Source: Longimicrobium sp. (GTDB taxonomy: Bacteria > Gemmatimonadota > Gemmatimonadetes > Longimicrobiales > Longimicrobiaceae). Taken from it: a stretch of DNA of 51,038 bases. The position numbers and the translations under genes were made by a program. The notes under the pieces were generated by a model. That model worked only from the letters and a program-made list of their open reading frames with translations. It was not told the DNA's origin and made no database searches. The stretch lies in assembly GCF_035474595.1 (NCBI RefSeq), contig NZ_DATIND010000145.1:1-51038 (forward strand). The letters run 5' to 3'. Positions 22,929-31,410 of this stretch are shown here, piece by piece (positions within the stretch are counted from its first letter, which is position 1; every line of letters starts with the position of its first letter).

Positions 22929-25211
22929 TTGAGCGACGCCGCCGCTTCCGCACGCTCCGCGACCCCCGCCGTCCTCCGCCCCGACGCGGGGCTGATGGCG
23001 CTGTTCGTGGCGCTCCTGCTGATCCTGGCCACGCTGCTGGGGCTGGCCAACGCGGGGTTCCGCAAGGTGGCGGCGGCCAACCGCTGGAGCATCCACACCT
23101 GGCAGGTGATCACCGAGGCCGAGGGGCTGGGCGCCGCGCAGGCCGAGATGGAGACCACCTACCGCGGCTTCGGCATCTCCGGCGACCCGCAGTTCCTGGC
23201 CGGGTGGAGCGAGGGCGCCCGCGACTGGGACGGGCACCTGGCCGCGCTGCGCCGGCTGACCGCCGACAACCCCCGCCAGCAGGCGCGCCTCCGCCGCATC
23301 ACGGCGCTGCAGGCGCGCTTCCGCGCGGGGCAGGCCGGGCCCATGTCCGCCCGCGAGGGCGACAGCGCGGCCATGCGCGCGGCGCGGGCCACCGCGGGCG
23401 ATGTGCGCGCGCTCACCGCCCGCCGCGCCGTGGCCGACTCCATCCGCCAGACGCTGGCCGAGGTGCGCGGCGAGGAGTTCTCCCTGCTGGGCCGCCGCGC
23501 GCAGGAGGCGCGGGCGCTGGAGCGGCGCACCGCCTTCCTGGTGCTGAGCGGAGGGATCCTCGCGGTCCTCCTGGCCGTCGGCGCCGGCGTGCTGGTCGTG
23601 CGCCGGACGGCGCGATTGCGCGAGGCCAACCGTCTCCTCACCGCCGAGGCGGCCGAGCGCATCCTGGCGCGGCAGGCGGCCGAGCGGCTGGCGCGGCAGA
23701 ACGAGCTGATCCTGAACGCCGCGGCCGAGGGGATCTACGGGCTGGACGCGCACGGCTACACCACCTTCGCCAACCCCGCGGCGGCGGCCATGCTGGGGTA
23801 CGCCCCCGACGACCTTCCCGGGCGGCCGTACGAGGCCACGCTGCTGTCGTCCGACGGCGGGCACGACCCCATCCGCGCCGCCCTCCTCTCCGGCGAGACG
23901 AAGACCGCGAAGGACGCCACCTTCCGCCGCGCCGACGGCCGTCGCTTCCCGGTGGAGTTCACCTGCACGCCCATCGTGGAGGAGGAGCGCATCGCCGGCG
24001 TGGTGGTCACCTTCCGCGACGTGACCGAGCGCCGCGAGGTGGACCGCATGAAGGACGAGTTCATCTCCGTGGTCAGCCACGAGCTGCGCACGCCGCTCAC
24101 CGCCATCCGCGGCTCGCTGGGGCTGCTGGCCTCGGGGAAGGCGGGCGAGGTGCCGCAGCGCGGGCAGCGGATGCTGGAGATCGCCGTCCAGAACACCGAC
24201 CGCCTCATCCGCCTCATCAACGACATCCTGGACATCGAGCGGATCGAGTCCGGGAAGGTGGCCATGGAGCCGCGGCCGGTGAACGCGGCCGAGCTGGCGC
24301 AGAACGCCGCCGAGGTGATGATGCCCATGGCCGAGCGCGCCGGCGTGGGCGTCTACGTGTGGGCCGAGCCGGTGGCCCTGGTGGCCGACCCCGACCGCCT
24401 CCTGCAGGTGCTCACCAACCTCATCTCCAACGCGGTGAAGTTCTCCAACCCCGGGGGCACGGTGGAGCTGACGGTGGAGCCGGAGGGCGAGGACGCGATG
24501 TTCCGCGTGACCGACCACGGGCGCGGCATTCCCGCCGACCGGCTGGAAAGCATCTTCGAGCGCTTCCAGCAGGTGGACTCGTCGGATTCGCGGCAGAAGG
24601 GCGGAACGGGGCTGGGGCTGGCCATCTGCCGCACCATCGTGGGGCAGCACGGGGGGCGGATCTGGGCCGAGAGCGTGCTGGGCGAGGGAAGCACGCTGGC
24701 CTTCACCCTCCCGCTCCCCGCGCGCGAGCCGGCCGAGGTCGAGGCGGCGCCGCGCCCGGGCGACCCCGACCCCGTGGTTCCCGAGCCGGCGGACGGGCGC
24801 AAGCACGTCCTGGTGGTGGAGGACGACGCCGACCTGGCGGGCGTGCTGGCCGAGACCTTCCAGCGGCAGGGCGTGGCGGCCGAGGTGGCGGGAACGGGGG
24901 AGAGCGCGTGGGGCGCCGCGCGCCGCCGCACGCCGGACGCCGTGGTGCTCGACATCGCCATCCCCGAGGGCGACGGCTACTGGCTGGCCGAACGCTTCCG
25001 CGAGCACGAGGGGCTGCGCGACGTGCCGATCGTGGCGTATACCGCGCTGGACCTGGACGAGCCCGGCCGCGAGCGCCTGCGCCGCGCCGGGGTGGAGGTG
25101 CTGATCAAGAGCCGCATCGAGCCGGTGGAGCTGGAGCGGCGCGTCCTGGCGCTGCTCACGCAGGCGGAGGCGCGGGCGGGCGGGGGGCAGGGCGGGGGCG
25201 GCGAATCGTGA
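22929..25211 (+). CDS. Hybrid sensor histidine kinase (CHASE3-PAS-HisKA-HATPase-REC)
   Basis: 760 residues. Two transmembrane segments (about 20-42 and 195-220) flank a CHASE3-type extracellular sensor. A PAS domain follows (LILNAAAEGIYGLDAHGYTTFANPAAAAMLGY), then HisKA with His384 in SVVSHELRTPLTAIRGSL, the ATPase with N, G1 and G2 boxes (NLISNAVKFSNPGG, VTDHGRGIPADRLE, KGGTGLGLAI), and a C-terminal receiver with Asp675 (AVVLDIAIPEGDG). The receiver lysine motif reads LIKSRI rather than KP. The start is TTG 22929 behind AAAGG. Phosphate probably passes from His384 to Asp675 and on to an Hpt; one occurs two genes downstream. Confidence 0.92.
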   Translation: MSDAAASARSATPAVLRPDAGLMALFVALLLILATLLGLANAGFRKVAAANRWSIHTWQVITEAEGLGAAQAEMETTYRGFGISGDPQFLAGWSEGARDWDGHLAALRRLTADNPRQQARLRRITALQARFRAGQAGPMSAREGDSAAMRAARATAGDVRALTARRAVADSIRQTLAEVRGEEFSLLGRRAQEARALERRTAFLVLSGGILAVLLAVGAGVLVVRRTARLREANRLLTAEAAERILARQAAERLARQNELILNAAAEGIYGLDAHGYTTFANPAAAAMLGYAPDDLPGRPYEATLLSSDGGHDPIRAALLSGETKTAKDATFRRADGRRFPVEFTCTPIVEEERIAGVVVTFRDVTERREVDRMKDEFISVVSHELRTPLTAIRGSLGLLASGKAGEVPQRGQRMLEIAVQNTDRLIRLINDILDIERIESGKVAMEPRPVNAAELAQNAAEVMMPMAERAGVGVYVWAEPVALVADPDRLLQVLTNLISNAVKFSNPGGTVELTVEPEGEDAMFRVTDHGRGIPADRLESIFERFQQVDSSDSRQKGGTGLGLAICRTIVGQHGGRIWAESVLGEGSTLAFTLPLPAREPAEVEAAPRPGDPDPVVPEPADGRKHVLVVEDDADLAGVLAETFQRQGVAAEVAGTGESAWGAARRRTPDAVVLDIAIPEGDGYWLAERFREHEGLRDVPIVAYTALDLDEPGRERLRRAGVEVLIKSRIEPVELERRVLALLTQAEARAGGGQGGGGES

Positions 25212-25436
25212 CGCTCCTTGTCCCGGCGCGGGGATTGCCGTTGGATGGGTGCCCAGACTCGCGCGACGGCGCAACGGAATCGGGGGAAGGCCGGCCCGCG
25301 GGGGGTGACTCGCCGCGCCCGCCGCGCGTCTTCTCCCGGATCCGCGCGGCGGATGCATCCGGCGGCGGCGCGCGCGACGTAATCATGTTTCCGGCCGGCC
25401 GCGCGAGGGACGGCCGGATGGGATGATGGAGACACA

Positions 25437-25814
25437 ATGAGCCGACGCATCCTGATCGTGGACGACGAGGACGACATCCGCGAGGTCGCGCAGATGTCGC
25501 TGGAGATGGTGGCCGGCTGGGAGGTGATCCCCGCCTCCAGCGGCGAGGAGGGGATCCGGCTGGCGGCCGAGCACCGGCCCGACGCCATTCTCCTGGACGT
25601 GATGATGCCGGGGATGGACGGCCCCGCCACGGCCCAGCGCCTGGGCGAGGACGCGGCCACCTCGGCCATTCCCATCATCCTGCTGACCGCCAAGGTGCAG
25701 GCCGCCGACCGCCGCCGCTTCGAGGGGCTGGGGGTGGCCGGGGTGCTGGCCAAGCCGTTCGACCCCATGGACCTGGCGCGCCAGGTGTCGGCCTCGCTGG
25801 GGTGGCCGGAGTGA
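25437..25814 (+). CDS. Single-domain response regulator (CheY-like)
   Basis: 125 residues consisting of one receiver domain: RILIVDDEDDIREVA (acidic pocket), Asp54 in AILLDVMMPGMDG, Thr in ILLTAK and Lys106 in LAKPFDP. With no output domain, it works as a phosphate shuttle or by protein contact. It lies 225 bp after the hybrid kinase and its stop overlaps the GTG of the multidomain receiver/GGDEF gene, so the three likely form one phosphorelay. The 225-bp gap has no gene. Confidence 0.93.
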   Translation: MSRRILIVDDEDDIREVAQMSLEMVAGWEVIPASSGEEGIRLAAEHRPDAILLDVMMPGMDGPATAQRLGEDAATSAIPIILLTAKVQAADRRRFEGLGVAGVLAKPFDPMDLARQVSASLGWPE

Positions 25815-28279
25815 GCGGAAGTCCGCCCGCGCGGGTGCTGGTGGCCGGCTTCGGCGACGCCGTGGCCGGCTTCCTGGCGCGCCAGCTGCGCGGCGTGACG
25901 GTGGAAACGGCGCCCGACGCCGCCGCCGCGCGCGCCGAGCTGGCCCGCGGCGGGTGGGCGCTCCTGCTGGTCGACGACGCCATCCCCGGCGGCCCCGCGC
26001 GCGACCTGCTGCGCGGCACCGAACCCCATCCCCCCACCTTCCTCTGCCTGGAGCGCGGCACCCGCGCCTCGCTCACCCGCGCCGACCTGGACGCGCTCGG
26101 CGTGGCGCGCATCTTCTTCCACCCGCTGGACCGCCAGGCGCTGGTGCGCGAGGCCGGCGCCGTGCTGGGCACCGGCGGGCCGTCGCCCGACGACCCGCGC
26201 GACGTGGCCGCCGCCGCCGGAGAGGCGAAGCGCGGCGCGCTGGCCGACGCGGTGCGGCAGGCGTGGGAGCGCTTCCGCGGCGCGGTGATGGAACGGGTGG
26301 ACGCCGTCGAGTCGGCCGCGGTGGCCGTGCTGGAGGGGGGGCTGGACGAGGAGAGCCGCCGCCACGCCGAGCGCGAGGCGCACAAGCTGGCGGGCTCCGT
26401 GGGCACCTTCGGCTTCGCGCAGGGGTCGCGGCTGGCGCGCGAGATCGAGCTCCTGCTGCAGGGCGCGGCGCCGCTGGGGCAGGCCGAGGCGCTGAAGCTC
26501 ACCGACCTGGTCGTCGCGCTCCGCCGCGAGCTGGCGCGGCCGCCCACGCCCGCCGCCGACCCCTCCGCGTCGCGCGAGCGTGTCGCGGCGCCGCCGCAGG
26601 CCGGGCCGGCGACGGGCGCGCGGCTCCCGCTGCTGCTGATCGTGGATGACGACGCCGAGCTGGCCGACCGCATCGCCATGGAGGCGGGCGGGCGGGGGTT
26701 CCGCACGCGCGTGGCCCCCGGCGTGGCCGAGGCGCGCGCCGCGGTGGCCGAGGAGCGCCCCGCCGCCGTCCTCCTGGACCTTTCCTTCGAGCGGGGGGAG
26801 AGCGGGCTCTCGCTCCTTTCCGAGCTGGCGTCGCGCACCCCGCGCGTCCCCGTCCTGGTCCTCACCGCGCGGGGCTCGTTCACCGACCGCGTGGACGTGG
26901 CGCGGATGGGGGGGATGGGGTTCCTGCAGAAGCCGGTGCCCCCCGCCGCCGCGGTCGACGCGGTGCAGGGGGTGCTGCACCGCGGCCGCGACCGCCACGC
27001 CTGCGTGCTGGTGGTGGACGACGACCCGCTGGTGCTGGCCAGCGTGGGCTCGCTGCTCGAGGCGGGCGGGGTGAAGGTGCACACGCTGGACGACCCGCTC
27101 CGCTTCTGGGAGGCGCTGGAGGAGTTCTGCCCCGACGTGGTGATCCTCGACATCGACATGCCGCGGGTGAACGGGATCGAGCTCTGCCGCGTGCTGCGCA
27201 ACGACACCCGCTGGGGCGCCACCCCGGTGGTCTTCCTCACCGCGCGCGCCGGCCCGGAAACGGTGCAGCAGGTGTTCAGCGCGGGCGCCGACGACTTCGT
27301 GGCCAAGCCCATCGTGGGCCCCGAGCTGGTCACCCGCATCACCAACCGCCTGGAGCGCGTGCAGCTGCACCGGGCGCTGGCGGATACCGATCCGCTCACC
27401 GGCGTGGCGAACCGGCGGCGGTCGGAGGAGCTGATGGGGCAGCTGCTGAACCTGGCCGTGCGCCACCAGCAGCCCTTCTCGCTGGCGCTGCTGGACCTTG
27501 ACCACTTCAAGCAGGTGAACGACCAGCACGGCCACGGCACGGGCGACGAGGTGCTGCGGCGCGTGGCCCGCATGCTGGAGCGCAGCTTCCGCGCGGAAGA
27601 CGTGGTGGCGCGGTGGGGCGGGGAAGAGTTCCTCGTCGCCATGCACGGGATGGACAAGGACGACGGGGTGCAGCGCCTGGCCGAGGTGCTCGAGGTGCTG
27701 CGCGACGAGCCCTTCGAGGTTCCCGGCGCCGAGCCGCTGCGGGTGACGTTCAGCGCCGGCGTGGCCCAGTACCCGATGGACGGCGGCGACCTGCAGGCGC
27801 TCTACCGCACGGCCGACGCGACGATGTACCAGGCCAAGGAGGCGGGGCGCGACCGCGTGCTTCCCGCGGGGTGGACGGCCGGGCAGCCCAGCACCGCCGA
27901 GCACGTGGACGTGCTGGTGGTGGAGGACGACCACACGCTGGCGCGCCTCCTCCTGCACGCGCTGGAAACGCGCGGCTGGCGCAGCCGCTGGATCGCCGAC
28001 GGACGCGAGGCCGCGCAGCAGCTCACCGGCAGCCGCCCCAGGCTGCGCGCGCGCGTGGTGCTGCTGGACGTGGACCTGCCGGGGATGGACGGCCACGCGC
28101 TGCTGCGCACCCTGGCGCGCGAGCGGGTGCTGGAGCGCACGCGCGTGATCGTGCTCACGGTGCGCGCGCACGAGGCCGAGGTGGTGCAGGCGCTGGAGGA
28201 AGGCGCGTTCGACCACGTGGCCAAGCCGTTCAGCGTGCCCATCCTGCTGCAGCGCATCCGGAGGGCGATGCGCGCATGA
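25811..28279 (+). CDS. Multidomain phosphorelay diguanylate cyclase (REC-like, Hpt, REC, REC, GGDEF, REC)
   Basis: 822 residues from the GTG overlapping the previous stop. Order: degenerate receiver-like domain (1-115; Asp55/56 kept, N-terminal acidic pair lost); Hpt with His191 in EAHKLAGSVGTFG; receiver with Asp323; receiver with Asp447 (VVILDIDMPRVNG); GGDEF with active GGEEF (603-607) and I-site RAED five residues before it; C-terminal receiver with Asp753 (LLDVDLPGMDG) and AKPF. It should both relay phosphate and synthesize c-di-GMP. The number of receivers and their position on both sides of the GGDEF are unusual. The upstream kinase and CheY-like protein are likely partners; the exopolysaccharide operon 420 bp downstream is a likely target. 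Confidence 0.92.
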   Translation: MSGSPPARVLVAGFGDAVAGFLARQLRGVTVETAPDAAAARAELARGGWALLLVDDAIPGGPARDLLRGTEPHPPTFLCLERGTRASLTRADLDALGVARIFFHPLDRQALVREAGAVLGTGGPSPDDPRDVAAAAGEAKRGALADAVRQAWERFRGAVMERVDAVESAAVAVLEGGLDEESRRHAEREAHKLAGSVGTFGFAQGSRLAREIELLLQGAAPLGQAEALKLTDLVVALRRELARPPTPAADPSASRERVAAPPQAGPATGARLPLLLIVDDDAELADRIAMEAGGRGFRTRVAPGVAEARAAVAEERPAAVLLDLSFERGESGLSLLSELASRTPRVPVLVLTARGSFTDRVDVARMGGMGFLQKPVPPAAAVDAVQGVLHRGRDRHACVLVVDDDPLVLASVGSLLEAGGVKVHTLDDPLRFWEALEEFCPDVVILDIDMPRVNGIELCRVLRNDTRWGATPVVFLTARAGPETVQQVFSAGADDFVAKPIVGPELVTRITNRLERVQLHRALADTDPLTGVANRRRSEELMGQLLNLAVRHQQPFSLALLDLDHFKQVNDQHGHGTGDEVLRRVARMLERSFRAEDVVARWGGEEFLVAMHGMDKDDGVQRLAEVLEVLRDEPFEVPGAEPLRVTFSAGVAQYPMDGGDLQALYRTADATMYQAKEAGRDRVLPAGWTAGQPSTAEHVDVLVVEDDHTLARLLLHALETRGWRSRWIADGREAAQQLTGSRPRLRARVVLLDVDLPGMDGHALLRTLARERVLERTRVIVLTVRAHEAEVVQALEEGAFDHVAKPFSVPILLQRIRRAMRA

Positions 28280-28284
28280 AGGGA

Positions 28285-28319
28285 GGGAACAGAGGACAGG
28301 GTACAGGGAACAGGGTGGA
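28285..28319 (+). repeat. Five GGGNACA heptads after a stop codon
   Basis: Units GGGAACA, GAGGACA, GGGTACA, GGGAACA, GGGTGGA, beginning 5 bp after the stop of the multidomain GGDEF gene. The same unit type occurs at 4692-4726. Confidence 0.7.
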
Positions 28320-28486
28320 CGTTCGCGCGTGCCACGCACCGGCGCGCGCCCTCGCCCCCGCGCCCTCCCCCCGCGCCGGAGGGCGCGACCCCCTCCCATT
28401 CCGGGAGGAGGTGGCCTTCCAGCATCTGCGCGAGAGCCAGCCGGGCGGGCACGATGCAGCCCCCGACGCGCGGATCTCGTCCAGCT

Positions 28487-28540
28487 ACCTCTCCCGGTAC
28501 GGGCGAGGTGGACGGCCTGGGCCGGCCGGAGAGGGCGCGG
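28487..28540 (+). repeat. Family D element, copy 1
   Basis: ACCTCTCCCG-GTA-CGGGCGAGGT hairpin (28487-28509, one mismatch) followed by GGACGGCCTGGGCCGGCCGG and AGAGGGCGCGG. A second copy at 41649 has a perfect stem. It lies in the 420-bp gap before the exopolysaccharide operon. Confidence 0.7.
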
Positions 28541-28581
28541 CGCATGGCGATGCGCGGATGCCCGTCATCGCGAAAACCGCA

Positions 28582-28651
28582 GGGGTTTCACGCAGGGAAG
28601 CAGAGCAGCGGAGATGTTTCCTCCGTTCCTCCGCGTCTCCGCGTGAACCCC
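28582..28651. repeat. Hairpin element with CTCCGCGTCTCCGCG text
   Basis: GGGGTTTCACGC (28582-28593) pairs with GCGTGAACCCC (28641-28651) with one bulge; the interior contains GCGGAG and CTCCGCG segments. It ends about 50 bp before the start of the HEAT gene. Apart from the repeats, 28280-28700 shows no gene. Confidence 0.6.
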
Positions 28652-28700
28652 TTTCTGGTTTTGGAGATGCGAAGGATCCATGGTGGATGGAGATCGCGCG

Positions 28701-29759
28701 ATGAGCTCCATCCGCCTGCTCGACCTGGCGCTGGTGGTGATCGGCGTGGCGTGGATCGCCAGCCTGGTCACCATCTTCGGCCACGGCGTGGCGATGGCGC
28801 TGCACGAGCGCCGCTCCGCCCCGCTGATGGAGCGCGGGCGGATGGCGCTGGCCGGCGTGGCCGTGCAGCCGCGCGTGGACCGCGCCGACGAGGCGTTCCT
28901 GCGCGCCCTGCCGCTGCGCCTGCAGATCCGCCTCTTCACCGAGCTGGCGCCCAGCATCGGCGGGGCGCAGCGGCGGCACCTGTCGGCGCTGGCGCGCGAG
29001 GTCGGGCTGGTGGAGGGCGCCGAGCGCCTCTGCAAGAGCCGCAAGTGGTGGAAGCGGCTGCGCGGCATCCGCCTGCTCACCGCGCTGGGCGGCGGCGAGG
29101 ACGTCGTCCCCCCGCTCTTCCGCGATCCCCATCCCGCCGTGCGTGCGGAAGCTGCCGAGTGGGCGGGGCAGAACCCCACGCCGGGCGTCATCCGCCGCCT
29201 CATCCTCCTCCTCGAATATCCCGAGGCGGTGGGAAGCTGGGTGCTGCGCGACTCGCTCATCCGCATCGGCCCGCCGGCGATCGACCCGCTGGCCGCGTAC
29301 CTGGAGACGCACGGCGGCGAGCAGGCCGAGGCCGCGCTCGAGGTGGCCACCGGCCTGGCCGACCCGCGCTTCGCCGCGGCGGCCGAGCGGCTGTGCGGGG
29401 ATGCCGACCCCGTCTGCCGCGCGCGCGCCGTCGCGCTCGCCGGCGCCATCGGCGGTGACGCGCTGGTGCGGCGCGCCGTCGGGCTGCTGGACGACGCCGA
29501 GCCCTCGGTCCGCGCCGCCGCGGCGGCCGCGCTGGGGCGGCTGGGGCACTGGCCCGCCGCCGCCCGGCTCGCGCGGATGCTGCGCGACCCCGCCTGGGTG
29601 GTGCGCAGCCAGAGCGCGCTGGCGATGCGGCGGCTGGGGAGCCCGGGGCAGCTGCTCCTTCGCCGCGCGCTGGACGACCGCGACCGCTTCGCCGCCGACA
29701 TCGCGCGGCAGGTGCTGGACATGCCCGAAACCACCACCGAGCGGGACCAGTGGCGATGA
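28701..29759 (+). CDS. Membrane-anchored HEAT-repeat protein of the exopolysaccharide operon
   Basis: 352 residues from ATG 28701 (GGAG eight bases upstream); an in-frame ATG at 28680 is the alternative. One N-terminal transmembrane helix (LLDLALVVIGVAWIASLVTIFG) is followed by a basic segment and HEAT/PBS-lyase-type repeats from about residue 95: WWKRLRGIRLLTALGGGEDVVPPLF, DPHPAVRAEAAEWAG, GSWVLRDSLIRIG, DADPVCRARAVALAGAIGG, DAEPSVRAAAAAALGRLG, DPAWVVRSQSALAMRRLG. It is probably a cytoplasmic scaffold tethered at the inner membrane. Its stop overlaps the start of the glycosyltransferase gene (ATGA), so a stoichiometric partnership with the synthase is likely. No enzymatic motif is seen. Confidence 0.8.
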   Translation: MSSIRLLDLALVVIGVAWIASLVTIFGHGVAMALHERRSAPLMERGRMALAGVAVQPRVDRADEAFLRALPLRLQIRLFTELAPSIGGAQRRHLSALAREVGLVEGAERLCKSRKWWKRLRGIRLLTALGGGEDVVPPLFRDPHPAVRAEAAEWAGQNPTPGVIRRLILLLEYPEAVGSWVLRDSLIRIGPPAIDPLAAYLETHGGEQAEAALEVATGLADPRFAAAAERLCGDADPVCRARAVALAGAIGGDALVRRAVGLLDDAEPSVRAAAAAALGRLGHWPAAARLARMLRDPAWVVRSQSALAMRRLGSPGQLLLRRALDDRDRFAADIARQVLDMPETTTERDQWR

Positions 29760-31258
29760 GCCCGTACTCGATCGCCGTCTGGATCCTGGTGAAGCTGGAG
29801 TGGGCGATCCTGGCCTACTTCCTCCTGGTGAACGGCTGGTACCTGGTCCTCCTGGCCAGCGCCGGGGTGGAGATGCGCCGCCACGTCCTCCTTTCGCGCG
29901 GGCAGGCGCGCTGGAAGATGCTGGGCTCGCGCGTGGTTCCCGGCATCTCCATGCTGGCCCCCGCCTACAACGAGGCCGCCACCATCGGCGAGAGCGTGCG
30001 CGCCCTGCTCGCGCTCTACTATCCCAACCTCGAGGTCGTGGTCGTCAACGACGGGTCGCGCGACGAGACCATGGCGGTGCTCATCGACCAGTTCGACCTG
30101 GCGCCCATCCACCCCATCTACCAGAAGCGCATCCACTCCGCCGAGGTCGTCTCCCTCTACCGCTCGCGCACGCACCCCAACCTGGTCGTCGTCGACAAGC
30201 GCAACGGCGGCAAGGCCGACGCGCTGAACGCGGGATTGAATCTGGCGACGGGCGACCTGGTCTGCGCCATCGACGCCGACACGCTGATCGAGCCCGACGC
30301 GCTGATCCGCATGGTGCGGCCCTTCATCGACGACGACGAGGTGATCGCCGCGGGGGGAACCATCCGCGTGGCCAACGCGTCGCGCGTGGAGAGCGGCCGC
30401 GTGGTGGAGACGCGGGTGCCGCGGCGCGCGCTCCCCGGCTTCCAGGTCGTCGAGTATCTCCGCGCCTTCCTCTTCGGGCGGCTGGGATGGAACCGGCTGG
30501 GCGGCAACCTCATCATCTCCGGCGCCTTCGGCCTCTTCCGCCGCGACCTGATGATCGCCGCGGGCGGGTACCTGGAAGAAACGGTGGGCGAGGACATGGA
30601 GCTGGTCCTGCGCCTGCGCCGCATCGGCTACGAGCGCAAGGGCGCGCACCGGGTGGACTTCATCCCCGACCCCGTGGCGTGGACCGAGGCGCCCTCCACC
30701 TTCCGCGTCCTCGCCCGGCAGCGCGACCGCTGGCAGCGCGGGCTGGCCGACGTGCTCTGGCGCCACCGCGGGCTCCTCTTCAACCCGAAGTACGGGCGGA
30801 TGGGCACCATCGTGTACCCGTACTTCGTGTTCAACGAGATGCTGGCGCCGGTGGTCGAGGCGGTGGGGTTCCTGGGGGTGATCCTTGGGCTGATGCTGAA
30901 CGCCATCGACTGGCCCTTCGCCATCCTCTTCTTCCTGACGGCGTACGGGCTGGGCGCGGTGCTGACCTTTACCGCGCTGGTGCTGGAGGAGATGAACTTC
31001 CACCGCTACCACACCTTCGGCGACCGGGTGATGCTGGTGGTCTGGGCGCTGCTGGAAAACCTGGGCTACCGGCAGCTGACGGTGATCTGGCGGCTGAAGG
31101 GGATGTGGAACTACGTCCGCGGCAGCAAGAGCTGGGGGAAGATGGATCGCAAGGGCTTCGCCCCCACCCCGGCGCAGGTGGCCGATGCCGACCGGGCGAT
31201 CGAGGCGGAGGCGGAGTCCTCCGGCTCGGCGAAGGTGAAGCGGCGGGTGCGGGTGTGA
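29756..31258 (+). CDS. Processive family-2 glycosyltransferase (polysaccharide synthase)
   Basis: 500 residues. N-terminal transmembrane helix (LEWAILAYFLLVNGWYLVLL), cytoplasmic GT-A domain, and three or four C-terminal transmembrane helices (EMLAPVVEAVGFLGVILGLML, FAILFFLTAYGLGAVLTFTAL, VMLVVWALLENLGY). Catalytic motifs: SMLAPAYNEA, VVVNDGSRDET, Asp173-Ala-Asp175, GEDMEL, and Gln322-x2-Arg325-Trp326, the QxxRW signature of processive synthases such as those for cellulose, hyaluronan and poly-N-acetylglucosamine. It lacks a PilZ domain, so any c-di-GMP control must act through another protein. It couples to the HEAT gene upstream. The sugar cannot be deduced from sequence. Confidence 0.9.
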   Translation: MSPYSIAVWILVKLEWAILAYFLLVNGWYLVLLASAGVEMRRHVLLSRGQARWKMLGSRVVPGISMLAPAYNEAATIGESVRALLALYYPNLEVVVVNDGSRDETMAVLIDQFDLAPIHPIYQKRIHSAEVVSLYRSRTHPNLVVVDKRNGGKADALNAGLNLATGDLVCAIDADTLIEPDALIRMVRPFIDDDEVIAAGGTIRVANASRVESGRVVETRVPRRALPGFQVVEYLRAFLFGRLGWNRLGGNLIISGAFGLFRRDLMIAAGGYLEETVGEDMELVLRLRRIGYERKGAHRVDFIPDPVAWTEAPSTFRVLARQRDRWQRGLADVLWRHRGLLFNPKYGRMGTIVYPYFVFNEMLAPVVEAVGFLGVILGLMLNAIDWPFAILFFLTAYGLGAVLTFTALVLEEMNFHRYHTFGDRVMLVVWALLENLGYRQLTVIWRLKGMWNYVRGSKSWGKMDRKGFAPTPAQVADADRAIEAEAESSGSAKVKRRVRV

Positions 31259-31301
31259 AGGGAGGTGTGCGGTCGGGCTGGCCGGTCGCGGGGATGCTGG
31301 A

Positions 31302-31355
31302 GAGCAGTCCCGCAGGGCCTTTGTGCGGTTGTTGCCGGTGAATTCCATTCACCGG
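31302..31355 (+). repeat. Family B paired-hairpin element, copy 1
   Basis: A damaged AGTCCC-GCA-GGGCCT hairpin, the linker TTGTGCGGTTGTTG, then a perfect hairpin CCGGTGAAT-TCC-ATTCACCGG (31335-31355). It lies between the synthase gene and the glycoside-hydrolase gene. Confidence 0.7.
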
Positions 31356-31410
31356 ATGCTAGACCGGTGATGAGCAGAGAGCTGACAAGATGCGTGGAGA
31401 GAAGGGCTTG

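Noticed and set aside
24977-28399. 1140-codon open frame on the minus strand
   Set aside because: It is antisense to the kinase, receiver and multidomain GGDEF genes, whose motifs are unmistakable. Its translation is Arg/His/Gly-rich with no domain. Long antisense frames are expected at this GC content; the same applies to 31438-34104, 5966-8527, 28565-31348 and similar frames.
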